Assembly: GCA_964354345.1 (NCBI GenBank)
Contig: CAYGZL010000074.1
Span: 1 to 64,000, forward strand
Direction: 5' to 3'
DNA length: 64,000 bases
DNA from: CAYGZL01 sp964354345
GTDB lineage: Bacteria > Chloroflexota > Anaerolineae > Anaerolineales > UBA4823
Numbering within the stretch: the first letter of the stretch is position 1; the number at the start of each line of letters is the position of its first letter. The translations under genes and the position numbers were made by a program. The notes beneath the pieces are model-generated. The model made no database searches. It worked only from the letters and a program-made list of their open reading frames with translations, and was not told where the DNA came from. Positions 44,523-52,855 of the stretch are shown here, piece by piece.

Positions 44523-45362
44523 ATGTTACCGCCGAATGTACCGTCGGAATTACCAGAAGCGCCGCACAGCGGGTCTGGTCTTGAAAGACAACGATCTTTT
44601 CGCGTCGAAGCTCTGGTATTACGCCATGCTGACTGGGGCGAGGCCGATCGCCTGGTGACACTCTTCACCCTGGAAATGGGGAAGGTGCGTGCCATTGCAA
44701 AAGGCGTACGCAAACCTCGCTCGCGTAAAGCCGGCCACCTGGAACCTTTTACCCGCGTCAGCCTGCTTCTCGCCCGCGGGCGGGAGATACTAATCATCAC
44801 CCAGGCAGAAAGTATAGACGCCTATCCGGCGTTGCGCGACGATTTGCTGCGCGCTACCTACGCTTCTTACGTAGTCGAGCTCGTGGATCGTTTCACGTAC
44901 GAGGAAGGGGAAAATCGGGGGTTGTACCGTCTCTTGGCGGAAACCTTTACACGGTTGAACTCACTAACCAATTTAGAGCTGGTCGTGCGCTATTACGAAC
45001 TTCGCCTGCTCGATTTAATTGGATTTCGACCACAGTTATTCCATTGCGTGAGCTGCCAGGCGGAGATCAAACCCCAAGATCAATTTTTCTCAGCGGAGTT
45101 AGGGGGGGTGCTATGCCCGCGCTGCGGCGACCATACCCCAGGTGCCCAGCCCGTTTCGCTAAATGCACTGCGTTACCTGCGCCACTTTCAACGCAGTTAT
45201 TATACCGAGGCCTCCCGTGCCCCCTTGGGTTCACTCTTGAATCGTGAACTGGAAACCTTGATGCAATTTTACCTGACCTACCTGTTGGAACGCAGTTTGA
45301 ATACGCCTGCTTTCCTCCGGCGGGTTCGGAAGGAAATAGGAGGAGATGAAACCAGTAAATAA
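44523..45362 (+). CDS. recO: DNA repair protein RecO
   Basis: 279 residues. OB-fold N-terminus with VEALVLRHADWGEADRLVTLFT and GKVRAIAKGVRKPRSRKAG. A helical centre has ELVVRYYELRLLDLIGFRP, and a zinc finger follows with CVSC and CPRC (residues about 178-200). RecO binds SSB and RecR and helps RecA loading and annealing. About 25 residues precede the usual RecO start, but the -10 box six bases before ATG 44523 supports this start. It converges with miaB. Confidence 0.94.
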   Translation: MLPPNVPSELPEAPHSGSGLERQRSFRVEALVLRHADWGEADRLVTLFTLEMGKVRAIAKGVRKPRSRKAGHLEPFTRVSLLLARGREILIITQAESIDAYPALRDDLLRATYASYVVELVDRFTYEEGENRGLYRLLAETFTRLNSLTNLELVVRYYELRLLDLIGFRPQLFHCVSCQAEIKPQDQFFSAELGGVLCPRCGDHTPGAQPVSLNALRYLRHFQRSYYTEASRAPLGSLLNRELETLMQFYLTYLLERSLNTPAFLRRVRKEIGGDETSK

Positions 45363-45366
45363 ACCT

Positions 45367-45394
45367 GGCTAACCCGCTTCCTGCGGGATCAGCC
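45367..45394 (-). terminator. Terminator-like hairpin between recO and miaB
   Basis: GGCT-AA-CCCGC-TTCCT-GCGGG-ATC-AGCC, a hairpin with a small internal loop. On the minus strand (miaB) it is followed by AGGTTTATTT. It may serve both convergent genes. Confidence 0.45.
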
Positions 45395-45425
45395 AAAGAG
45401 GATGTCGGTGTACTGAAGTAAAATC

Positions 45426-46754
45426 TTAATCGATTACCCCTTGCATAGACCACGGTCCGGTAAATGTGATCGTCACCTTACATAACTGACCACGCAAATC
45501 AGCATCTGAATCTACAAAGACCAGTTTATTGGTTGGGGTCCGACCCCGCCAGCGGTTGCGCACCTTATTTTCGAAAAGCACCTCCACCGGCTGGTCCAAG
45601 TAATGAGAATTAATCTCACCCGTGATGCGTTCCTGCTGTTGCTCCAGTAGACGGAAGCGGCGCCATTTCTCTTCTTCAGGCACATCGTCTTCCATGCGCC
45701 GGGCGGCTACTGTTCCTGGACGGACCGAGTAGCGCGCCAGGTGAACCACATCCAGGCGTAACTCCTCGAGTAAATCATAAGTGTGCTGAAACTGCGCTTC
45801 AGTCTCACCCGGGAAACCGACGATGATGTCAGTCGCGATGGCAACGGCGGGGATTTTCCGGCGGATCCTCTCCACTAACCGGCGATAATCTTCGATGGAA
45901 TAACCGCGCTTCATATTTCCCAAAACATCGTTGTCTCCAGCCTGCAAGGGCACTTCGATATGTGGCATCACCTTGGGTAACTCTGCCACGGTGTCAAGCA
46001 GCTCGTCAGTCATCCAGTTCGGATGGGAGGTCAGGAAACGGATTCGCGCCAATCCTTCAACTTCATGCACAAGGCGTAACAAGGCTGCCAGGTCAGGGCC
46101 CTCAAGAATATCCTTCCCATAACGGTCAACAATCTGCCCCAGCAGGGTAATTTCCTTGACGCCTTGTTTCACCAGTGCGTGCACTTCGGCGATGATCTCA
46201 CCGACAGCCCGGCTGCGCTCGATGCCGCGCCGGTAGGGGATGATACAAAAAGTGCAGGCATGCGAGCAGCCCAACACTACTGGCACAAACGAGGCAACCA
46301 ATCGACCACGCTCATCCAACGGCAGGAGCAGTTCGCCATCCATTGCTGCATAACGCTGGCTGGTTTCAGTATGCTCGAGAATTTGGCTTTCATGCTGTGT
46401 CAAATAAGCCACTAAAGGAGCGGGATCAGATGGCGGTGAAAATACATCGACATAAGGAAAGCGCGCCTGCAAGCGCTGTGTGACAACGGTTCCATTACCT
46501 TTTACGCCTACCAGGCAGCCCATCAGGTTAATCACCAGATTTGGACGTTGTTTTTTAAGGGGACGCAGTGAACTCAGACGTCCATACACCTTATCTTCAG
46601 CACTCTGGCGCACAACACAGGTATTTAAAACAATTACATCCGCTTCCTCCGCATGGCGCGTTGACACATACCCCAAATGTTCCAGGGCTGAAGCCACGCG
46701 CAGAGAATCGGCTACATTCATCTGGCAACCCTCGGTCCAAATATGATATTTCAT
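45426..46754 (-). CDS. miaB: tRNA-2-methylthio-N6-dimethylallyladenosine synthase MiaB
   Basis: 442 residues. WTEGCQMNVADS and LNTCVVRQSAEDKVYGRL belong to the UPF0004 domain. The radical-SAM cluster is VVLGCSHACTFCIIPYRRG, and HIEVPLQAGDNDVLGNMKRGY is typical of MiaB. A TRAM domain ends the protein (VEVLFENKVRNRWRGRTPTNKLVF). It methylthiolates A37 of tRNAs reading UNN codons. The GCQMN motif separates it from RimO at 41052. The start codon follows a TGT-TATAAT box by seven bases and shares a 32-bp divergent promoter region with the C39 peptidase gene. Confidence 0.95.
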   Translation of the reverse strand: MKYHIWTEGCQMNVADSLRVASALEHLGYVSTRHAEEADVIVLNTCVVRQSAEDKVYGRLSSLRPLKKQRPNLVINLMGCLVGVKGNGTVVTQRLQARFPYVDVFSPPSDPAPLVAYLTQHESQILEHTETSQRYAAMDGELLLPLDERGRLVASFVPVVLGCSHACTFCIIPYRRGIERSRAVGEIIAEVHALVKQGVKEITLLGQIVDRYGKDILEGPDLAALLRLVHEVEGLARIRFLTSHPNWMTDELLDTVAELPKVMPHIEVPLQAGDNDVLGNMKRGYSIEDYRRLVERIRRKIPAVAIATDIIVGFPGETEAQFQHTYDLLEELRLDVVHLARYSVRPGTVAARRMEDDVPEEEKWRRFRLLEQQQERITGEINSHYLDQPVEVLFENKVRNRWRGRTPTNKLVFVDSDADLRGQLCKVTITFTGPWSMQGVID

Positions 46755-46761
46755 GTCCGAT

Positions 46762-46767
46762 ATTATA
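46762..46767 (-). promoter_or_regulatory. -10 box for leaderless miaB mRNA
   Basis: TATAAT on the minus strand preceded by TGT; seven bases (ATCGGAC) separate it from ATG 46754. Confidence 0.6.
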
Positions 46768-46770
46768 ACA

Positions 46771-46779
46771 TGATAAAAT
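46771..46779 (+). promoter_or_regulatory. Extended -10 for the leaderless C39 peptidase mRNA
   Basis: TGA plus TAAAAT (46774-46779), seven bases (AGCCGCC), then ATG 46787. It lies back to back with the miaB -10, so the two promoters must compete for overlapping polymerase sites. Confidence 0.55.
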
Positions 46780-46786
46780 AGCCGCC

Positions 46787-48094
46787 ATGCGCAAGCGTCA
46801 GAGTTACCGTTCCGCCATCCTGCCTGGCATTCTCTTGATCATAGTGGTTCTGGCGGGCGTCCTGGCCTACCAAATCCCCTCCCTGCAAAGCCGGATCGCC
46901 TGGCGGATCGACCGCACCCTCACATACTTGCATGGGGTGCTCTACCCCGTTGGACCAATACCGACAGCTTCCGACCTACGCAGTGGATCAAAGCCCAATC
47001 CGCGGGTTTACGTCACCCACCAACCTGAAACGACGACCTTGCTGGAAGAAACTACCACGCCGGTGCCTACCATGAACTCTGGCCCCACAAATACACCTGC
47101 TCCCACTCGTACACCGACGCTCTCGCCTACGCCCATCCCGCTCTCAATTAACTTTCCGGCTCCTAAGTGGGAAAAACAGGATATCAATAACTGCGGTCCG
47201 GCCACTTTGGCCATGTATCTGCGTTTTTATGGCTGGGATGGCGACCAAAAGGCTATCGCAGATTTATTAAAACCACACCGCGAAGACCGTAATGTCAATG
47301 TGGAAGAGTTGGTTTACTATGTGCGTACTCGAGTGGGCTGGCTCAATATCGAGTACCGCGTAGGCGGCGACCTGGATATGCTAAAACGCTTGATGGCAGC
47401 CGGTATACCGGTCATGATCGAAGAAAGCTTCCACATGGATGAGTCGTACTGGCCGTCCGATGATCGCTGGGCCGCTCATTATTTGTTAGTCACCGGCTAC
47501 AATGACGCCAACCAGACTTTTATCGGTCAAGATAGCTTCCGTGGCCCCAACCAGATTATCTCCTACAAGCAACTCGACGACTACTGGCAGTCATTCAATC
47601 GGGTCTACATTATGATCTATCGCCCAGAACAAGAGCCCAGCGTTCAATCCGTGCTGGGACCGCAATGGGATATCGACTTCAACCGCCAACATGCCCTGGA
47701 TGTCGCCAGGTCCGAAACCGAAGCCCATCCCGACAACGCATATGCCTGGTTCAATCTGGGGACGAATTTAACCTACTTCGATCGCAATTTTGATGCTACC
47801 GACGCCTATGATGTTGCCCGCAACGTGGGACTGCCCCAGCGTATGCTACGTTATCAGTTCGGACCTTTTATGGCTTATTTTCATAGTGGTCGGATTGAGG
47901 ATGTCCTGGCCTTGACCAAATACGCCTTACTGCGCACCGCGAATTCTGAAGAAGCCCTGCTTTGGCAAGGTTGGGCACTCTATCGCCAGGGGAAATTGGC
48001 TGACGCTATTGATAGCTTTCAGAAGGCGCTTAAAGAACATCCCAACTACCCAGACGCCCAATACGCCTTGGATTTCGTCACCGGCAACCGCTGA
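46787..48094 (+). CDS. Exported C39-like cysteine peptidase with TPR repeats
   Basis: 435 residues. A membrane anchor or signal (AILPGILLIIVVLAGVLAY) is followed by a Thr/Pro-rich linker. A C39_2 papain-like domain has catalytic Cys in DINNCGPATLAMYLRFYGW and His in DDRWAAHYLLVTGYND, with GQDSF after. The C-terminal ~130 residues are TPR-like helices (AYAWFNLGTNLTYFDRNFDATDAYDVA, AEEALLWQGW-type and GKLADAIDSFQKALKEHPNYPDAQYAL). C39 enzymes cut leader peptides or act on small proteins; the target here is unknown. No bacteriocin precursor gene is seen nearby. Confidence 0.82.
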   Translation: MRKRQSYRSAILPGILLIIVVLAGVLAYQIPSLQSRIAWRIDRTLTYLHGVLYPVGPIPTASDLRSGSKPNPRVYVTHQPETTTLLEETTTPVPTMNSGPTNTPAPTRTPTLSPTPIPLSINFPAPKWEKQDINNCGPATLAMYLRFYGWDGDQKAIADLLKPHREDRNVNVEELVYYVRTRVGWLNIEYRVGGDLDMLKRLMAAGIPVMIEESFHMDESYWPSDDRWAAHYLLVTGYNDANQTFIGQDSFRGPNQIISYKQLDDYWQSFNRVYIMIYRPEQEPSVQSVLGPQWDIDFNRQHALDVARSETEAHPDNAYAWFNLGTNLTYFDRNFDATDAYDVARNVGLPQRMLRYQFGPFMAYFHSGRIEDVLALTKYALLRTANSEEALLWQGWALYRQGKLADAIDSFQKALKEHPNYPDAQYALDFVTGNR

Positions 48095-48117
48095 ATTATG
48101 CGAGCCGGCTCCTTTCG

Positions 48118-48144
48118 TGCTATACTTTATTTAGTTTAAAGGAG
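48118..48144 (+). promoter_or_regulatory. Promoter and ribosome site of the repeat-protein gene
   Basis: TGC plus TATACT (48121-48126) as an extended -10, then AAAGGAG (48138-48144) six bases before the ATG at 48151. Here the same -10 type drives a gene with a normal leader. Confidence 0.55.
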
Positions 48145-48150
48145 AACCTC

Positions 48151-50556
48151 ATGAACCTTGCTAGAAACTTCTATCAGGATCGTACTGTAACCCACACTCG
48201 CAGGCGATCCCTCTATACTTTGCTGTGCCTGCTGACCTTGCTCAGCCTGGTGATTGCCCCGGCTGCCCGCCAGGCGCAAGCGGCTGAGAGTGGGCAACCG
48301 CCAACCAATTCAGCCGACAGCCCCAGCACGGCCTGGAGTCTCTATACGGTGGATGCCTCCAAACTCATCAGCGATATGACGGACCGCAGTTTGCGCTTCG
48401 ACACTGCTGGTTACCCGCGTGTGGCCTACGGCGGCGATCACCTGTACTACGCCTGGTGGGATGGAAATGTATGGAAAAACGAAGTGGTTGATCCCCGACC
48501 TGGGGTCGGATTGTTTGCCGCCCTGGCGCTAGACAGCAATAACCAACCGCGCATCAGCTATTACGACTCGATCAACCGCGCCCTGATGCTCGCCTATCGC
48601 TCAGGTGGCAGTTGGATCACATTGACCGTTGACACCCCACCCGCCCCCCTGGATCTGGTTGCTTTGGACGCTACCACAACCGATCAGAACGACCCGCTCA
48701 AATATCTCAAGCAATCCCCTCGCAACAACAGTTACACCTTGCAGAATACAGCAGATATTGCTGGGAGTCAGGCGCTGTTGAATGTCGATCCCCCGGTTGG
48801 CGTCGGTATGTACACTTCGATCGTAGTCGATAGCACCAATCGCATCCACATCAGCTACTATGATGGGATCAATAAAGCCCTGAAATATGCCACCTGGGAT
48901 GGACTGACCTGGGAGAAGATGGCTGTTGACACCCAAAGTGACGTCGGACTGTGGACCTCCATCGCAATCAACTCGGAGAACCAGCCTGCCATCAGTTACA
49001 TGTCAGAGAAATACGACCAACTCCGTTATGCGATCCGCCTGGGAACCAGTTGGGTTACTTATGTTATCGACCAAACTACGAATGTCGGCCCATTTACCTC
49101 GCTGGCGTTCGATGGATCGGATTTAGCTCGGATCAGCTATTTCGATTTTGCTAGTAATGATCTAAAGTATGCTCGCCAGACTGGCACCGAGTCCTGGGAT
49201 TTGACTACGGTAGATAGCAAGGGTGAGGTGGGTTGGAATACTTCGATTGCGATCAATCCTAACGGCGGTCTGGCAATCTCCTACTATGATGTTTCCAATG
49301 GCAATCTCAAGTATGCTCGTCTGAGCGGTACTAAGTGGACGATCTCTACCCTGGACGAAGAGGGCGATGTTGGTCGTTATACTTCCATTGCCTATGATAA
49401 AGATGGCCTTCCCGGTATCGTCTACTTTGCTCCCACCACAGGTGAATTAAGGTATCTACATTGGGATGGAGGCAATTGGGATGCCAGCACGATAGCATAT
49501 TCAACGGATGTTGGGGTCGGTTCCTCACTTGCTTTAGATGACCGCGGCGCCCCATATATCAGCTATTTTGACGACACACTTGATCGCTTGAAATATGCTC
49601 GCCCATGGGGTAGTTCCTGGCAGCTCAGCCTGGTTTCAGACCAGACAGGCCTGGGGATGTTCTCCTCTCTGCAACTGACTAAAGGAAACACCAGGCCTTA
49701 TATAGCCACCTATGATAGCGCCAACAAAGACCTGGATATGGCATACCAGGAAGGCAGTGCATGGTATGTAGCGCAAATGGACACAACCGGTGATGTTGGA
49801 GCCTATGTTTCTTTTATCATCGATCACCAGGGTTGGGGGCAGCTGAGCTATTTTGATGTCACCAACGGCAATTTAAAATATGGTCACTGGACTGGAACAA
49901 CCTGGGTTTTCGAAACCGTGGATTCGAGCGGTGATGTTGGTCGGCACAGCTCGATTGCTGTTGACGCTGGTAACCACCCGTTTATTGCCTATTACGACGC
50001 CAGCAAAGAGGTAATTAAGGTCGCATATAAGACCCCCCTGGGTGGTTGGACGAACGAAGTCGTCGAGTCACCGGGTGTGGATGTCGGTATGTACGCCTCC
50101 CTGGCGGTTGACTCCCTGGGCCAACCCCACGTCAGCTATTACGATTACACCAATGGCGACCTGAAATATGCGGTAAAGACCGGTGGCGCCTGGACAATCA
50201 AAGTTCTGGAAAGCACTGGAGACGTCGGCGCATACACTTCTCTGGCTCTGGATGGCTCAGGCAATCCCCGTATCAGCTATTACGATGCGACCAATGGCGA
50301 TCTGAAATTCGCTGCTTACGTTGGAGTGGGCGGCGCCAATTGCACCGGGCCACTGGTTGGCGCGACCTGGAACTGTGAAGCGGTTGACAATATCGGCAAT
50401 GTCGGCATGTATACCTCCCTGGCCATAAATACCGCCGGCCAACCAGCGATCAGTTACTATGACGCCACAAACGGTGATCTGAAACTTGCTGCAGCCTATG
50501 TACTCCCGTCCGCACGGTTGTACCTCCCCGTGGCAATCAAGAACGCACTGCCATAA
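48151..50556 (+). CDS. Secreted beta-propeller-like repeat protein
   Basis: 801 residues. A signal peptide (LYTLLCLLTLLSLVIAPAARQAQA) is followed by about 14 repeats of ~47 residues with the core DVGxYTSLAxDSxGxPxISYYDxTNGDLKYAxxxG...W...VD. An insertion of about 50 residues splits the first full repeats. Fourteen units would fit two seven-bladed propellers. No catalytic motif is seen. The C-terminus ends LYLPVAIKNALP, a tail similar to that of the secreted protein at 5297. It is probably an extracellular adhesion or binding protein. A good ribosome site and promoter suggest ample expression. Confidence 0.78.
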   Translation: MNLARNFYQDRTVTHTRRRSLYTLLCLLTLLSLVIAPAARQAQAAESGQPPTNSADSPSTAWSLYTVDASKLISDMTDRSLRFDTAGYPRVAYGGDHLYYAWWDGNVWKNEVVDPRPGVGLFAALALDSNNQPRISYYDSINRALMLAYRSGGSWITLTVDTPPAPLDLVALDATTTDQNDPLKYLKQSPRNNSYTLQNTADIAGSQALLNVDPPVGVGMYTSIVVDSTNRIHISYYDGINKALKYATWDGLTWEKMAVDTQSDVGLWTSIAINSENQPAISYMSEKYDQLRYAIRLGTSWVTYVIDQTTNVGPFTSLAFDGSDLARISYFDFASNDLKYARQTGTESWDLTTVDSKGEVGWNTSIAINPNGGLAISYYDVSNGNLKYARLSGTKWTISTLDEEGDVGRYTSIAYDKDGLPGIVYFAPTTGELRYLHWDGGNWDASTIAYSTDVGVGSSLALDDRGAPYISYFDDTLDRLKYARPWGSSWQLSLVSDQTGLGMFSSLQLTKGNTRPYIATYDSANKDLDMAYQEGSAWYVAQMDTTGDVGAYVSFIIDHQGWGQLSYFDVTNGNLKYGHWTGTTWVFETVDSSGDVGRHSSIAVDAGNHPFIAYYDASKEVIKVAYKTPLGGWTNEVVESPGVDVGMYASLAVDSLGQPHVSYYDYTNGDLKYAVKTGGAWTIKVLESTGDVGAYTSLALDGSGNPRISYYDATNGDLKFAAYVGVGGANCTGPLVGATWNCEAVDNIGNVGMYTSLAINTAGQPAISYYDATNGDLKLAAAYVLPSARLYLPVAIKNALP
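48366..50502 (+). repeat. About 14 tandem ~140-bp coding repeats
   Basis: Internal repeats of the gene at 48151. Protein units diverge moderately but keep VGxYTS, ISYYD and LKYA. The last three units, with the ATNGDLK core, are the most alike, suggesting the most recent duplication. Confidence 0.85.
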
Positions 50557-50592
50557 CCTGCAAGAAGATCGGGGTTGCCAGGCAATCCCAAT

Positions 50593-50718
50593 CTATGAAA
50601 TAACCCAAACCTGTTGAATTCCCTTACGAACCGCCTCTGTGCGGTTCGTAATGTTTAATTTATCGTATACTTTTCGTCTGCCATGTAATCTCAATTGATC
50701 CTGGTGAGTTACACTTTG
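50593..50718 (-). pseudogene. Remnant of a LuxR/NarL-type HTH domain C-terminus
   Basis: The minus-strand frame ending at TAG 50595-50593 reads, towards its end, KVYDKLNITNRTEAVRKGIQ. This is the recognition-helix end of a LuxR-family DNA-binding domain (family form IYxKLxVxNRTEAVRxA). Upstream the frame degenerates and meets a stop at 50727-50725. There is no start codon, so it is a decayed response-regulator tail. The same bases make a perfect 10-bp hairpin (50624-50651). Confidence 0.55.
50624..50651 (+). terminator. Possible terminator after the repeat-protein gene
   Basis: A perfect inverted repeat, TTACGAACCG / CGGTTCGTAA, with an 8-nt loop, followed by TGTTTAATTT. It lies 67 nt past the stop at 50556 and overlaps the LuxR remnant. 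Confidence 0.5.
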
Positions 50719-50725
50719 ATATAAT
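50717..50725 (+). promoter_or_regulatory. Extended -10 promoter for the PH-domain gene
   Basis: TGA plus TATAAT (50720-50725). A leader of about 20 nt with CGGAGG precedes ATG 50754. Confidence 0.55.
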
Positions 50726-50753
50726 CAAAGCATAGAAGAATCGGAGGTTCCTT

Positions 50754-51305
50754 ATGGCCATTGAAAACTTACGTAACGAAATAATTAACAGCATCTGGCA
50801 AGCAATTCTCAAGAGTGGCGTTGATCTGGCAAGCATCCCGAAAGAGCAGCAGAATAAGCTGGTTGTAGAGGTTGCGGATACAGTCCTGGTGAAAATGAAT
50901 CAGCTTCTGGAAGAGCAGGTACCCAAACCAGCTCCAGAAGAGGCTGAGGCGGTACAGGTTGAAGGAGAGCAGGTTCTTTGGGAAGGTCGTCCTTTCCTTT
51001 CATTGGTTGAAAGATATGTGATCACCACTGAACGATTGAAAATTACTCACGGTCTGCTCTCGCGCAGCATCGAGAACTTCGAGTTGATTCGCATCCAGGA
51101 TATTGACTACAAACAAGGTCTCAGCGAGCGGATGCTTGGCATCGGCGACATCGTCATTCGCGGGCGGGATATTTCACAACCCGAATTAACTCTACGCAAT
51201 ATCTCCAAGCCAGATGAGGTATATGAAATCCTGCGCAAGGCCTGGCTGGAGGCGCGTAAACGCTACGGGTTACAGTTCCGCGAATATTTGTCCACACCTA
51301 CTTAA
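50754..51305 (+). CDS. PH-domain (bPH2/YdbS-like) protein
   Basis: 183 residues. An N-terminal helical part of about 65 residues precedes a bacterial PH domain: GEQVLWEGRPFLSLVERYVITTERLKI, TRSIENFELIRIQDIDY-like, MLGIGDIVIRG and ISKPDEVYEILRKAW. No membrane helix is present, unlike most YdbS proteins, so it is likely cytoplasmic. The function is unknown. CGGAGG lies six bases before the ATG. Confidence 0.8.
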   Translation: MAIENLRNEIINSIWQAILKSGVDLASIPKEQQNKLVVEVADTVLVKMNQLLEEQVPKPAPEEAEAVQVEGEQVLWEGRPFLSLVERYVITTERLKITHGLLSRSIENFELIRIQDIDYKQGLSERMLGIGDIVIRGRDISQPELTLRNISKPDEVYEILRKAWLEARKRYGLQFREYLSTPT

Positions 51306-51356
51306 GGCATAACTACGCTGGTTATTCCTTACCGCCTGGCTGATGGGCTCACACAA

Positions 51357-52835
51357 ATGAAACAGCAGCTATTATCCCATTTTTCTTTCCGACAATGGGT
51401 GAGTTGGCTGACCCTGGCGTGCCTGTTCCTTTTCTACCAGCAAGGCCAAGCAATCTGGATGCTGATCGAAAAGAACTGGCAGGCGTTGCACTTCAAGTAC
51501 ACCCTGGACTATGGCGAGGGCCCACTACTCGACCAGGCAGTCCGCTTGACGCGACTAGAGAATATCTACCGTCCTGAAGTCTCTACACCACCCTTCACAA
51601 TCTCCAATTACCCACCTTTATTTCCATTAATCCAGGCACCCTTTGTGAAGATCTTCGGACCGGCATTGTGGTATGGGCGCCTGATCTCCTGTGTGAGCAT
51701 TCTACTGGCAGCGTTGATGATCGGCTTGACCATCCACGCCCTGACCCAGGACAGGCTGGCCAGCCTGATTGGTGGATTGAGCTTTCTGACCATACCATAT
51801 ATCTTTTATTGGTCGGCTTTCAACCGGGTGGATTCACTGGCCTTGCTATTCTGCTGTGCTGCTTTGTATGTAATCGCCCGTAAACCTGATATCCGCAGCC
51901 AACGTATCCTGGCAGCGGTTTTGCTGGCAGCATCCATCTTCACCAAACAGTCTTTTGGCCTGGCAGCCCCCCTGGCTGGTTTTATCTGGCTGATACGGGA
52001 GCCGCCTCGCCGGCGCGCCATCGAACTGGCTCTGTGGACGGGCGGTATCGGACTGGTCGCTTTGATTGTTCTGCAAATTGCCAGCCAGGGAGGTTTCTTT
52101 TTTAACATTGTCACCGCCAATGTCAATCCCTTCATTTGGGCCACTGTTAAGCGATATGCAACGGAAATTTACCGGAATATGCCATTCCTGGTTATCGGGA
52201 GCCTCTTTTTCCTGGTTGCGGGATGGCGTCAACGGGAGCGCTCCTGGTGGCTGCTGGCTCCTTTTCTCATCACCGCGACGATCTCCGCAGTCACAATTGG
52301 CAAGGACGGTTCGAATGTAAATTACCTGTATGAGCTCTGCGCAGCCATTAGCCTGGTAGTCGGCGCATTGATTGCCTGGGCTGGGAAGCAAGAAGGTTGG
52401 CTGAGGATCACTCTGATACTGATCCTGGCTGTCCAAACCGGCAGCCTGACCGATTGGAGTCGGCGTGATTTTAACCGCTGGACCATGGAGCGGATTTTGC
52501 AATCTCCTGATTTATCTCGCCTGATGCAGGTGATCCAGCGGGCTGATTCTGGACCCATATTGGCTGATGAGCATATGGCACTCGTTTCACTTTCCGGGCG
52601 AATGCTGCCCTACCAACCCTTTGAGTTTAAAATGCTGGCCCAGGCTCACCTTTGGGATCAGCAACCATTCCTCGAATCAATCAAACGGAAAGAGTATCCC
52701 TTAATTTTATTATACGACCCGCCAGACTGGGATTCGCGCCATGCACGTTGGACTCAAGAGATGCTGACGGTAATCGAGGATTATTACCAGCGGGGTCCTC
52801 AACTGGCAGATGTTAGTGTCTATCGTCCAAAATAA
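51357..52835 (+). CDS. GT-C family membrane glycosyltransferase (ArnT/PMT-like)
   Basis: 492 residues with about ten membrane helices. The first extracytoplasmic loop has LDYGEGPLLDQAVRLTRLENIY, the acidic motif of GT39/GT83-type enzymes that use polyprenyl-phosphate sugars. FTISNYPPLFPLIQAPF and FYWSAFNRVDSLALLFCCAALYV follow, as in Chloroflexota homologues. The acceptor is unknown. A C-terminal soluble region (about residues 380-492) faces outward. It precedes the aldo/keto reductase gene by 20 bp. Confidence 0.75.
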   Translation: MKQQLLSHFSFRQWVSWLTLACLFLFYQQGQAIWMLIEKNWQALHFKYTLDYGEGPLLDQAVRLTRLENIYRPEVSTPPFTISNYPPLFPLIQAPFVKIFGPALWYGRLISCVSILLAALMIGLTIHALTQDRLASLIGGLSFLTIPYIFYWSAFNRVDSLALLFCCAALYVIARKPDIRSQRILAAVLLAASIFTKQSFGLAAPLAGFIWLIREPPRRRAIELALWTGGIGLVALIVLQIASQGGFFFNIVTANVNPFIWATVKRYATEIYRNMPFLVIGSLFFLVAGWRQRERSWWLLAPFLITATISAVTIGKDGSNVNYLYELCAAISLVVGALIAWAGKQEGWLRITLILILAVQTGSLTDWSRRDFNRWTMERILQSPDLSRLMQVIQRADSGPILADEHMALVSLSGRMLPYQPFEFKMLAQAHLWDQQPFLESIKRKEYPLILLYDPPDWDSRHARWTQEMLTVIEDYYQRGPQLADVSVYRPK

Positions 52836-52855
52836 TTCCCAAATAGGAGCTTAAT

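Noticed and set aside
51846..52502. Open minus-strand frame of 218 codons
   Set aside because: Antisense to the GT-C gene, with no start signal and no recognisable domain.
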